Shown here one piece after another: positions 38,525 through 47,308 of a stretch of 64,000 bases of DNA. Each line of letters opens with the position of its first letter. The first letter of the stretch is position 1. This stretch comes from a virus. The translations under genes were made by a program, and so were the position numbers. Under the pieces are notes generated by a model. The model saw only the letters and a program-made list of their open reading frames with translations. It made no database searches and was not told the origin of the DNA. The stretch spans positions 1-64,000 of IMG/VR virus record IMGVR_UViG_3300042885_000725. The stretch is one strand, 5' to 3'.

Positions 38525-39628
38525 ATGAAACCACTTAATTTAGATAGTAGCCCTTGTAGTCCGGTATCAAGTAACTGTGTTATTTGGCAAGGACCAAATA
38601 TTCCTTGTATAAAATTATGTACAGGAGATACAATTACTGATGTAGTACATGCATTAGCTACACAATTATGTAATATAGTTGATGAAACTAATATTTCTAC
38701 ATTAGACTTATCTTGTTTGAATATTGGAACAGGTAGACCAAGTAATATTAATCAGTTACTTCAAATCTTAATTGACAAAATATGTGAATTAAATAATGTT
38801 ACTCCTACAACACCAAAGCGTGGTTCATGTCCTACAGATTGTATTGTACCAGTAGCAGCATGTTTACAAACAGGAGGTCAAACAACAATGAAGTTGTTGG
38901 ATTATGTACAATTAATTGGTAATACTATTTGTTCACTTTTAGATAGTATTACTACAATAAATAATTCAATTACAGATTTAACTGTAAGAGTAACAGAGTT
39001 AGAATCAATACCTCCTACACCTCCTTACATACTTCCTGAAGTTGCACCAGATTGTAATTTATCAGCAAATGTTAGGGCGCAAGTTAGGTATCCAATAAAT
39101 ATTGTTCTTGAAGCATTAATAAATGATGACTTTAATGGTTATTGTGCATTACTTTCAACAACAGGTTTACCAGGAGATATTGAAACAGCTTATACTTCTC
39201 AAACTGTAGATGGTACAAATTCTTCATTATCTGACTGTAATGTAACATTAAATCAATTATTTTCTGCAACTTGGATAAATAACCCAAGTAATTTAAGTGA
39301 AAGTTTTATTGACTTATGGTTAACTGTTCAAGATCTTAGAAATGCGTATAAAACATATTTAGTTACAGCTGAGGATTCTACAATGGTTGTTACAACAGAA
39401 ACAACTACTACTTCATGTGGACCTCAAGTTAATTTTAAAATTAAATCTAACATCCCAGCTGGAAAATCTGGTAGAGGTATTGCTGTGTTTTCACAAACTA
39501 CAGAACCTACAGCAACAGATTTTAATACTCAGTATGCAAATAAAGAAGGATTTACTGTTAACTTTATACCAGGAAATAATCAAATTAAACCTGGTGATAT
39601 TTGGATTGAACCTTGTAGTAGATCATAA
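38525..39628 (+). CDS. Virion protein with CVIWQG module
   Basis: The ATG at 38525 (MKPLNLDSSPCSPVSSNCVI, 367 residues) is chosen over an in-frame TTG upstream. After the start comes NCVIWQGPNIPCIKLCTGDT and a helix with a final Cys (LATQLCNIVDE). This 45-residue module recurs in the three genes at 41232, 41868 and 43885. A second part has CPTDCIVPVAACLQTGGQTT. The C-terminal 80 residues hold a FKIKSNIPAGKSGRGIAVF beta domain. Tail or baseplate component, by context. Confidence 0.65.
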   Translation: MKPLNLDSSPCSPVSSNCVIWQGPNIPCIKLCTGDTITDVVHALATQLCNIVDETNISTLDLSCLNIGTGRPSNINQLLQILIDKICELNNVTPTTPKRGSCPTDCIVPVAACLQTGGQTTMKLLDYVQLIGNTICSLLDSITTINNSITDLTVRVTELESIPPTPPYILPEVAPDCNLSANVRAQVRYPINIVLEALINDDFNGYCALLSTTGLPGDIETAYTSQTVDGTNSSLSDCNVTLNQLFSATWINNPSNLSESFIDLWLTVQDLRNAYKTYLVTAEDSTMVVTTETTTTSCGPQVNFKIKSNIPAGKSGRGIAVFSQTTEPTATDFNTQYANKEGFTVNFIPGNNQIKPGDIWIEPCSRS

Positions 39629-39640
39629 ATAAAATAAAAA

Positions 39641-41215
39641 ATGGGAAGATATAAAGTATTTAAAGGTACAGAATGGGTTGACATATGTGACTGCCAAGTT
39701 AATATAAGAAATGCAAATAATGACTGGCAATTATTAGACCCTAGAAACTGTCCTACAAGGTATTGGACAGGTACTGAATGGTGTGATATTACATGTGGTT
39801 GTGTTTGTGCAAGTGGTTACATATTGAATCCTTCAACAGGTGAGTGTGAACAAAAAGCAACAATACCTGCTACAATAACAGGAGGTGTTACTTATCCTAT
39901 TATTGGAGGATATAGAACTATATATTATTCACGTTATGGTGCTGCATTATATCCTAATATAACAAATATGACACTTCCTGTACAAGGTGTGCAAGTAGGT
40001 GGTGGTTCATATACACTTTATCAAAGTCCTTATCCAGGTTCAATATTAACTAAGACTTTATCTGTTGCTGGTAACCAAATATTTGATCCAAGTAATACAA
40101 TTACTAAAGGTAGATTAAATATATCAAGTATTTGGGGAAACGGTTATGGTGTAGGTATATGGCTCACTGTAAGATTTTGTGTTAATATTTCTACAACTAA
40201 AACATATATTTTTGCTATTGCTGCAGATAATCAAGTAAAAGCTAATATAACATCAACTACATTTAGAGGAGGTGTGACTAACTTTAATCTTGTAAATCTT
40301 TGGGCAGGTTATTCACCAAATGTTACTAACTCGTCTGTTTCAGGACCGTTTGATTATTGGCATATGTTTCCTATTGATTTACCTGCAGGGGATCACGTAT
40401 TTGAATTATCTGGATATAATATAGTAGACCAATATGCTTTTGGAGGTGAAATTTATGATATATCTGTTAATGATTTACAAACTTTAATGGCATCTACAAC
40501 AGCAACACCTGCTGACTTTGATCCGTATGTTATATTTTCAACAAAAGATTTAGTTCAAACTCCTCCGTTAGTGTTACCTGGTCCTAATCAACCAGGTCTT
40601 ACATATAGTTGCCCAACAGGTTATACTTTTACAGATTGTGAGGGAGCACCTAAATGTACTATTGATAATCATTATCCATGCGAGGGTGTACTAAAATGTT
40701 CAAGTGGTAGTTTAACGGGTTCAGGTGGAGCTGGTATTTATAAGGTACCTTTACTTGTAGCAGCAAATGTATGTGATGTACAAATTACATTTAGTGTACG
40801 TAGTGTTCCTGATTCATTAGCAATAATGGATTTTAATGAAACTATCTACTATGCACAAACTGGTTATTTTGGTAGTGTTAATTTTATACCACCTACAGGT
40901 TCTTATACTTTTGGTCCTACACTATCACAAAAAATTTATACTTATAGTCCAGGATCTTATGGTAACTTTATAGTAGATACAACGGCTCCAGATCAAACAT
41001 TAGAAATAATAGCACAACAGTTTCCTGTTACAAATACTGATCCTGATAAAATACCACTTGCATGGGATCCTGCTATTCCAAATCAAACTGCAAGAACTAT
41101 AACATGGAATAAAGGTGTTACAGCTAGTGATGTTTTAGTAATGATCAGAATTGTAGGTCATCCAACTGAGGATACAGCTTGGGATATACAAACATTAACT
41201 TGTGTAAATTGTTAA
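39641..41215 (+). CDS. Large cysteine-containing virion protein
   Basis: 524 residues. The N-terminus carries two W-x-x-x-x-W-[VC]-D-I units (FKGTEWVDICDCQVNI, YWTGTEWCDITCGCVC) and an EGF-like C-x-x-G-Y-x-L-x-x-x-x-G-x-C segment (CASGYILNPSTGEC). The middle is beta-rich and possibly a lectin- or jelly-roll-like domain (about 80-300, including FCVNISTTKTYIFAIAADNQ and LPAGDHVFELSGYN). Such PA14- or jelly-roll-like cores bind sugars. Role in receptor contact is possible but unproven. Confidence 0.65.
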   Translation: MGRYKVFKGTEWVDICDCQVNIRNANNDWQLLDPRNCPTRYWTGTEWCDITCGCVCASGYILNPSTGECEQKATIPATITGGVTYPIIGGYRTIYYSRYGAALYPNITNMTLPVQGVQVGGGSYTLYQSPYPGSILTKTLSVAGNQIFDPSNTITKGRLNISSIWGNGYGVGIWLTVRFCVNISTTKTYIFAIAADNQVKANITSTTFRGGVTNFNLVNLWAGYSPNVTNSSVSGPFDYWHMFPIDLPAGDHVFELSGYNIVDQYAFGGEIYDISVNDLQTLMASTTATPADFDPYVIFSTKDLVQTPPLVLPGPNQPGLTYSCPTGYTFTDCEGAPKCTIDNHYPCEGVLKCSSGSLTGSGGAGIYKVPLLVAANVCDVQITFSVRSVPDSLAIMDFNETIYYAQTGYFGSVNFIPPTGSYTFGPTLSQKIYTYSPGSYGNFIVDTTAPDQTLEIIAQQFPVTNTDPDKIPLAWDPAIPNQTARTITWNKGVTASDVLVMIRIVGHPTEDTAWDIQTLTCVNC

Positions 41216-41231
41216 CATAATAATTAAAAAA

Positions 41232-41822
41232 ATGAAAAATAACTGTCAAGACTGCGGTTGTGATGATACACTTCCAATAGGACCTTGTTTAGATCCTACA
41301 GGATGTCCTGAGCCTGATAAATGTGATAACACATTTGACTTAGGTTGCATTACTTATACAGGAGAACCATTAACATGTGGTGGTCAGACATTATTAGATA
41401 CTAATGATTCTCTTGAAACAGGATTACTTAATATTACAGATAAAATTTGTGATAGTCTAGATACAAGTGTTGCATTTTTTGATGTTACATTTACTCAACC
41501 ACAAGCATTAAGATTAGTAGCAAATGTTTCAGGTGGTGTTGCGCCTTATACATATCAGTGGACTGCAGAAAAAAGCAATGTTCCTACAGGACTGATTATA
41601 TCAGGATCAACAAATACAAGCATATTAAACTTTACATCACCTAATCAAAATTTATCTAAAGGTTCAAGACTTTCTGTTCAAACTATAAATACAAATAAAC
41701 CATGGATGTATAGACACGCCTTTATACATTTAAAATTAAAAATTACTGATAGCACAAATAAAACTAGTTATAAAAATTATGTATATTATACATTACAACC
41801 ACAAACTGATTTTAGACAGTAA
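41232..41822 (+). CDS. SprB-like repeat virion protein, short form
   Basis: 196 residues. Starts with Cys-rich MKNNCQDCGCDDTLPIGPCL, then the CITYTGEPLTCGGQ module and a helix ITDKICDSLD. From about residue 80 it has an Ig-like domain with VSGGVAPYTYQWTAE, the core of SprB-type repeats of Bacteroidota gliding adhesins. Domain order equals the longer proteins at 41868 and 43885, so it is probably a shortened relative lacking their C-terminal 250 residues. Confidence 0.7.
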   Translation: MKNNCQDCGCDDTLPIGPCLDPTGCPEPDKCDNTFDLGCITYTGEPLTCGGQTLLDTNDSLETGLLNITDKICDSLDTSVAFFDVTFTQPQALRLVANVSGGVAPYTYQWTAEKSNVPTGLIISGSTNTSILNFTSPNQNLSKGSRLSVQTINTNKPWMYRHAFIHLKLKITDSTNKTSYKNYVYYTLQPQTDFRQ

Positions 41823-41867
41823 ATAAAAAAATTAATTAATAACTTTATAAAGTAAATATTATATACT

Positions 41868-43244
41868 ATGCCGGCTTGCAAAAATTGTGGTGGAAGTAAC
41901 AATAAAGTAGTTTATAACTACACACCTAAGATACATACTATATGTCCTTCACCTGCTGGTTGTCCTGATGACAACAAGTGTTCGGAAATATTAGATGCTG
42001 CTTGTGTTCAATATACAGGAAATGATATTATTAAATGTTCTACAGAAGATGTTGTTATTCAATATGATTCTGCAGAAGAAGCTTTTGTAAAAATAATAGA
42101 TTTACTTTGTGAAAAGTTACCTCAACCTATATCATCTTTGTTTGCTGATATTGTAGAAGAAACTGATGAAAACGGATTCCCTAAATTAAGTGCTATTGCT
42201 GTTAATGGAGTAGGTCCATACACATATGAATGGAAATTAAAAAATGATAAACTTGCTCCACATTACATAGAAGGAAGTAATACACAAGTTTCATTAAGAT
42301 TAAACTGTTTAGGTGAAAATGGTTTTAATGTAAATTTTCCTGAAGATACAGAAGATCCTTTATACAATATAAAGGTATCAAATGTATATTTAAAAATTAC
42401 TGATGCAACAAATGCTACTGCATTTACACATTATGATTATATCTATAACTGTTACTTACCAGTGGCTAATGATCCTATAGAACAAGAATACATAGGTTCA
42501 GAAAAAATGTACTTTTGGGAGTATGCGGATCATCCTATAGTAATGACATTTGTATTTCAAGATGATATAACTGAACTACCAACATGTGAATCAGTTAAAA
42601 CTTTTAATTGTGATGGAGACTATGCTACTGAATACAGAGAAAAAAGAGATCAGCTTTTAAAAGACATGAATGAAAATGCTTTGAGTTATGGTGCTGGTGA
42701 TCGAAATATATTCCCTCCTTATTTTAGATCTTTAGACTATAGTATTTGGGAAAGAGATGGAATGGGTACACAAGTATATGCAGGTTTACAACATATTGGT
42801 AAAATAATAAATGTACAAAAAGGTTGTCCAACATGTTCTTTTTCTTATTATTGGAATAGACCTATGCCAAGTTATAATAATAAATCAATGGCAGAAAGAT
42901 ACCCGGAAAGTGAATATCCGTGTACATCTTTAAATTCTTATCCTAAGCTTTATCAAACTATAGAAGAATATCCTCCAGGTCAATGGGGTGATATTTTAAA
43001 ACTTGCGTTTGGTACTGAACCTGGTCCTGACTATATGTGGGATCCAATTGATAATGTTTGGAGTATAACTTTATATGAAGAAGGTGTTGCAGATATACAT
43101 ACAACTATGCGCGCTAAGAGAGATGCCTGGTTAAAATCTCTTAATGAAATGTGTTTAGCACAAACACCTTTTACACTAGCAAATGATTATATAGGATTGC
43201 ATTTATATAAATATGCACAAATGAAACCTTATTATATAAATTAA
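41868..43244 (+). CDS. SprB-like repeat virion protein, cassette copy 1
   Basis: 458 residues. N-terminal Cys-rich patch (MPACKNCGGSNNKVVYNYTP), CPSPAGCPDDNKC, the module ACVQYTGNDIIKCSTEDVVI with a helix ending LLCEKL, a SprB-like Ig domain around VNGVGPYTYEWKLK (about 111-124), then a long C-terminal part (ADHPIVMTFVFQDDITELPT, GLQHIGKIINVQKGCPTCSF). The partner gene follows after five bases. The pair is repeated at 43885-45934. Probably a surface-exposed tail or baseplate subunit. Confidence 0.7.
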   Translation: MPACKNCGGSNNKVVYNYTPKIHTICPSPAGCPDDNKCSEILDAACVQYTGNDIIKCSTEDVVIQYDSAEEAFVKIIDLLCEKLPQPISSLFADIVEETDENGFPKLSAIAVNGVGPYTYEWKLKNDKLAPHYIEGSNTQVSLRLNCLGENGFNVNFPEDTEDPLYNIKVSNVYLKITDATNATAFTHYDYIYNCYLPVANDPIEQEYIGSEKMYFWEYADHPIVMTFVFQDDITELPTCESVKTFNCDGDYATEYREKRDQLLKDMNENALSYGAGDRNIFPPYFRSLDYSIWERDGMGTQVYAGLQHIGKIINVQKGCPTCSFSYYWNRPMPSYNNKSMAERYPESEYPCTSLNSYPKLYQTIEEYPPGQWGDILKLAFGTEPGPDYMWDPIDNVWSITLYEEGVADIHTTMRAKRDAWLKSLNEMCLAQTPFTLANDYIGLHLYKYAQMKPYYIN

Positions 43245-43249
43245 ATATT

Positions 43250-43879
43250 ATGAGCTTATTAAAAAATATTGATATTTGGAAAGGTATTATACCTAGAGTA
43301 TGCAATTTTGATCTTGAGGATTATTGTCTTATTGGTCTTGTTGGTAATAATACTACAGGTATGAATGGTGTACAACCTGATAATTCTTTTTTTCCAGACG
43401 GTCTATTTACTTCAGCAAGAGCTACAGCAGATGCTTATATAAAAGCTGTTAATGAATTTATTTTAGCTACTATGTCTCATTACACAGATGGCGAAGATGA
43501 TGATGGTAATCCTTATCCAACTTGTGTAACAGAAGCTGAATGGAATGCTATGTGGAATTTAATAAATGGTCCAGATGGACCTAATATAAAATTTAAAGAA
43601 ATGGATATTAAAAGATCATTGTTTTTTAATTCCTTAATGCCTAATTCTTTTAAAAGAACTGATGTTGATAATACCAGGCGTATAATCTATTATGTTAGAC
43701 CTTATGAAGGTCCAAATGATAATGTACTAATTCCTTATAGTATTGATTACAGTACTTTATTATATCCTACACAACAAGCATATCTTGAGTGTACTAAAGC
43801 AGTAAGAGATTTAAATCAGTCAGTAAAAAGAATAATGAAGGCACTTAACAATGATTCATTTCCATTAAACCAACCTTAA
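43250..43879 (+). CDS. Partner protein of the SprB-like cassette, copy 1
   Basis: 209 residues. Starts MSLLKNIDIWKGIIPRVCNF and has a helical stretch SARATADAYIKAVNEFILAT. The same layout with clear identity (I-P-R-V-C-N-F-D-x-E-D-Y, A-R-A-T-x-x-A-Y) is present at 45299-45934. No known domain. It is strictly paired with the large upstream gene, suggesting a two-subunit complex. Confidence 0.7.
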   Translation: MSLLKNIDIWKGIIPRVCNFDLEDYCLIGLVGNNTTGMNGVQPDNSFFPDGLFTSARATADAYIKAVNEFILATMSHYTDGEDDDGNPYPTCVTEAEWNAMWNLINGPDGPNIKFKEMDIKRSLFFNSLMPNSFKRTDVDNTRRIIYYVRPYEGPNDNVLIPYSIDYSTLLYPTQQAYLECTKAVRDLNQSVKRIMKALNNDSFPLNQP

Positions 43880-43884
43880 TATTT

Positions 43885-45258
43885 ATGGCACGTTGTAATT
43901 TATGTAATCAAAATAATAATCCTATAGTAACACCTCCTGTAGATTGTCCTACACCTATTAGGTGTGATGAGATAATGGATGCTTTGTGTGTATTATACAC
44001 AGGAGACAAAATTAATCTTTGCCTTACTAATGAAGTTGTTATAAATAGATTAGACAACTTATCTGAAATACTACAAATATTAGTAGATAAAATATGTTCT
44101 TTAGAGCAAAAAAGTTTTGTGACTGTTGAGATAATGCATAATAATTCAGGAGCACCCTTTCCTACCTTGGTATCTCAAGTAACCGGAGGAGTAGGTCCTT
44201 ACACATATCAGTGGAGAGCTGCTAATAATATAGGTTTTTCAGATAATGCTTTTATTAGTTCATCAACTGTAATGGGTGGTCATAGAGTAATAGGTTCTAA
44301 AACTAATCCTTCTATAAATTTAGATTCTATAAACATTATGGGTATTGAGTCTAAATATTTTATGGATAACATAAAGCACTCATATGTAGAACTTATTGTT
44401 ACTGACTCATTAGGTAATAAAGGAAATGCATATTACAATTATACTTCATCTTGTTATGAAACAGTACCTGTAGCATCAACACCAAGACCTGCATTTTTAG
44501 GGGATAATCTTAGAACTAATACAGGTTATCCTGGAGCAACATGGAAATTTCCAACACTAGATTTTTGTGATCTTTATAGTAATATGACAACATGTGATGA
44601 TCTTAAAAATCTTTATTGTGTACCAGGTTATGAATGGGGATCGGATGTTGATACTCTATACAGAGGTGAGTATAATACATATCTACTGAGTTTAGATCAA
44701 AATTTTGGAGCAAGTCGCACTGGTACACCTGTTTCACAATTAATAGATTTAGAACCGCAAATAGATTCAATAAAGAATTTAACAAGCTTATTGGGTTTTA
44801 GACCGGATGGTTTCATGACATTTTCAAATTTAGAATCTTGTCCTCAATGTAGTAAAGAAGCATGGACTGTTATTACATATAATGGAGATACTCTATCTGA
44901 AATATTTCCTTCATTTACAAATCCCAATTGTGATTTTTATTGGATTGAACAAAGTGATGTGTTTCCTACTGTAGGTCAACCAGGACAACTTTTTAATAAT
45001 ACAAATTATCCAGGTGATACATATGCATGGAATCCTAGTGCAGATAGTTGGGATTTAGGTTTGGGTAGTTTGATTGTAGATAATTTTCTTTCTGATACAA
45101 ATCAATTAGGTAATTTATTAACAAATGAATATAAAAGAAAGTTAAATGAATTTATGCAGGCTCATTTACCTTTAGTACAAGCTAATTTATACGCTCCTTT
45201 ACACAGATGGAAATATGATGTTATAGACTATAATGCTTGTAATTGTGGTAGACAGTAA
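43885..45258 (+). CDS. SprB-like repeat virion protein, cassette copy 2
   Basis: 457 residues, a relative of 41868-43244. Cys-rich start (MARCNLCNQNNNPIVTPPVD), CPTPIRCDEIMDALC, the module CVLYTGDKINLCLTNEVVIN with LVDKICSLEQ, a SprB-like domain around VTGGVGPYTYQWRAA (about 100-114), and a C-terminal region of similar length (SCPQCSKEAWTVITYNGDT). The C-terminal parts share only scattered residues (C-P-x-C-S at equivalent places), so divergence is strong. Six bases separate it from the previous gene. Confidence 0.7.
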   Translation: MARCNLCNQNNNPIVTPPVDCPTPIRCDEIMDALCVLYTGDKINLCLTNEVVINRLDNLSEILQILVDKICSLEQKSFVTVEIMHNNSGAPFPTLVSQVTGGVGPYTYQWRAANNIGFSDNAFISSSTVMGGHRVIGSKTNPSINLDSINIMGIESKYFMDNIKHSYVELIVTDSLGNKGNAYYNYTSSCYETVPVASTPRPAFLGDNLRTNTGYPGATWKFPTLDFCDLYSNMTTCDDLKNLYCVPGYEWGSDVDTLYRGEYNTYLLSLDQNFGASRTGTPVSQLIDLEPQIDSIKNLTSLLGFRPDGFMTFSNLESCPQCSKEAWTVITYNGDTLSEIFPSFTNPNCDFYWIEQSDVFPTVGQPGQLFNNTNYPGDTYAWNPSADSWDLGLGSLIVDNFLSDTNQLGNLLTNEYKRKLNEFMQAHLPLVQANLYAPLHRWKYDVIDYNACNCGRQ

Positions 45259-45298
45259 TAAACTATAAAAAATTGAGCATAAAATTAAATTAAGAATT

Positions 45299-45934
45299 AT
45301 GAGTTTTATAAAAAACATACAAGTTTGGAATAATCAAATACCTAGAGTGTGTAACTTTGATTATGAAGATTATACAACTTCCGGTTGGGTTGGTAACAAT
45401 TGTAGAATCCGTACAGATCCTCAAGACAATTACAATAACTTATGTATAGAGGATACCGCTACTACAGCTAGAGCAACTAGAAATGCATATGTAAGAGCAT
45501 TAGATGAGTTATTTGATTCTATATATGAATTTTATTTTAATCAAGAAAACACAACCTATGGTATTGCTCGTTCTGAAAATAATATTTGTATAACTCCTGC
45601 TAAAAGACAAGCTTTCTTAGATGCTTACTGGGGACCAACAGGCTTAAAGCAAAAACTTTGGGATGTACTTTTTATAAAACAACCGCAATTATTTAATGCT
45701 ATGACTCCAGCATGCAGTAATGAGAAATATAATGGAATACAAGAACGAACTGAATCTTGGAGAAGTGCATATGATGAGCCAAGTAGTCCTGTGACATATG
45801 AAATTGATTTTACTAATTATCAGACTATGAACTATTACATATTAGATGAGTACCAGTTAGCTTTTAAAAACTTAATGCAAGACGTAAAAAATACTTTAAT
45901 AAAATTAACTAATGCTCCTTTAACTATTAGTTAA
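45299..45934 (+). CDS. Partner protein of the SprB-like cassette, copy 2
   Basis: 211 residues. MSFIKNIQVWNNQIPRVCNF matches the start of the 43250 product, followed by D-Y-E-D-Y-T-T-S-G-W-V-G-N-N and TTARATRNAYVRALDELFDS. The later parts also align in length. It is the second half of the duplicated cassette and is followed by a terminator, ending this virion operon. Confidence 0.7.
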   Translation: MSFIKNIQVWNNQIPRVCNFDYEDYTTSGWVGNNCRIRTDPQDNYNNLCIEDTATTARATRNAYVRALDELFDSIYEFYFNQENTTYGIARSENNICITPAKRQAFLDAYWGPTGLKQKLWDVLFIKQPQLFNAMTPACSNEKYNGIQERTESWRSAYDEPSSPVTYEIDFTNYQTMNYYILDEYQLAFKNLMQDVKNTLIKLTNAPLTIS

Positions 45935-45988
45935 TCAAAATATTTAGTTAGTTGAAGTTTGTTGGTTTATTCTTACAACTACGGACAG

Positions 45989-46013
45989 ACCCCTGCACTT
46001 GTAGGGGTTTTGT
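45989..46013 (+). terminator. Intrinsic terminator
   Basis: ACCCCT (45989-45994) and AGGGGT (46003-46008), extended weakly, followed by TTTTGTTTT. It ends the Cys-rich virion operon. Confidence 0.75.
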
Positions 46014-46029
46014 TTTATAGCTATATTTG
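45999..46029 (+). promoter_or_regulatory. Bacteroidota-type promoter overlapping the terminator
   Basis: TTG (45999-46001) and TATATTTG (46022-46029) with a 20-base spacer. The -33 box lies in the terminator loop. A T-rich CTATATTATTATG element follows right at the start codon (46049-46061), so two promoter types may overlap here. Confidence 0.5.
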
Positions 46030-46058
46030 CTAATATAACTAATTTTTACTATATTATT

Positions 46059-46640
46059 ATGAGAGAGTTTAAGACACCTGATTTATCAGCACCGAGATAT
46101 AGACCTGAAGTATTTCATCTCTTAGACAAAGAGTTCTTTGATGGATTTAAAAAGAAGTATCCTAGATATGCTAAGTATGAAAACAGCATGTTAAAGAATA
46201 TTGCAAAGACATTCAATAGAACTGTATATAACATGGTGGTTGATACTAGAGATGGTGTTCAACTACCTGATCAAATTGGATGGCTTTTTGTAGGAACATG
46301 TCAACAAAGTAAGAAAAGAAATGTTGACTTCTCTAAATCCAGACAGTATGGTGTAGAAGTAAGTAATAATAATTTTGCTACGGATGGAAAGTTAGCAAAG
46401 ATATTTTTTACAAACTATGCACTAAAACATAAAATGAAAAATAGAGAGTACTGGGGTTTTGTTGCTTGTAGAGATTTTAAAAGACTAGTTGCTAAATCAT
46501 ATCCGGAAAACTGGAATATGTACAGAGTAGTAGAGAACAATAAAAAAATCAAAAAACTATATCAACAAATATACTATGCAGGTAAGGAAGCCTTACTTAC
46601 ACAAAATGCTCTTAAAACATATAATGAATTTGAATTATGA
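46059..46640 (+). CDS. Virion-block protein of unknown function
   Basis: 193 residues, basic and helical with a central beta part (GVQLPDQIGWLFVGTCQQSK). The sequence SARNRP-like motifs of connectors are absent. The string L-P-x-x-[IL]-G-x-[LI]-[FL]-[VI]-G-T-C is one I recall in proteins of large Bacteroidota phages between connector and tail genes, without a function. Overlaps the next gene by four bases. Confidence 0.7.
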   Translation: MREFKTPDLSAPRYRPEVFHLLDKEFFDGFKKKYPRYAKYENSMLKNIAKTFNRTVYNMVVDTRDGVQLPDQIGWLFVGTCQQSKKRNVDFSKSRQYGVEVSNNNFATDGKLAKIFFTNYALKHKMKNREYWGFVACRDFKRLVAKSYPENWNMYRVVENNKKIKKLYQQIYYAGKEALLTQNALKTYNEFEL

Positions 46641-47308
46641 CAACAGTTGGTGAAGCAATATCAAGAATGAGAAACACTCTTAAAGCAGTTAAAGAAGATC
46701 CATTCTTAACTGATAGAGTAATTTATTATTCTCTTATAAAGTATGGTCAAACATTACTTAAAAGAGAAGACAACCAATATAGACTTATGAAAATAAGTTC
46801 TATATTTTCTGTATTACCTTTTGTTGAGCTTATTGATGTAGATAAGATAGAGGCTGGTTGTACTGGAGTATATTCTGGATGTTACTTTAAAAGAACTAAA
46901 ACTAAGATCCCATCTATACTCAATGGTATAATGGGACCTATTATACGTACTGTATCTTCAATAGATGGTAGTGAAGTTATGTTTAGAACAAATCCTAGTA
47001 CTTGGATTTCTATAACTAAATCTACTACTTTTAAGTATAATAAAAGAAAATACTTTTGGTTCTTAAACGGTTATTTATATCTACCAAATATAGATTGGGA
47101 TGCTATCAGAATAGAGGCCATCTTTGATGGAGATATTACTGCTTACCAATGTGAACCAGAAGAACAGTGTAAACTTAAACAAGATCAACCATTTCCATTT
47201 CCGGATTATTTATTTTCAGAAATAGAACAGTTTGCTTTAAAAGAATTAACCATGATTGCTCAGATGCCAGTTGATGGAAGTGATGACAGTCAAAATATTT
47301 TAAGATAA
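46637..47308 (+). CDS. Tail or connector protein of unknown function
   Basis: 223 residues. Helical N-terminus (TVGEAISRMRNTLKAVKEDP, FLTDRVIYYSLIKYGQTLLK) and a beta-rich middle (KFFWFLNGYLYLP-like strand: RKYFWFLNGYLYLPNIDWDA), ending in a helix with P-F-P-F-P-D-Y-L. The order helices, beta core, helix is that of phage adaptor or stopper proteins. Overlaps the next start by one base. I consider it a neck component candidate. Confidence 0.65.
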   Translation: MTTVGEAISRMRNTLKAVKEDPFLTDRVIYYSLIKYGQTLLKREDNQYRLMKISSIFSVLPFVELIDVDKIEAGCTGVYSGCYFKRTKTKIPSILNGIMGPIIRTVSSIDGSEVMFRTNPSTWISITKSTTFKYNKRKYFWFLNGYLYLPNIDWDAIRIEAIFDGDITAYQCEPEEQCKLKQDQPFPFPDYLFSEIEQFALKELTMIAQMPVDGSDDSQNILR

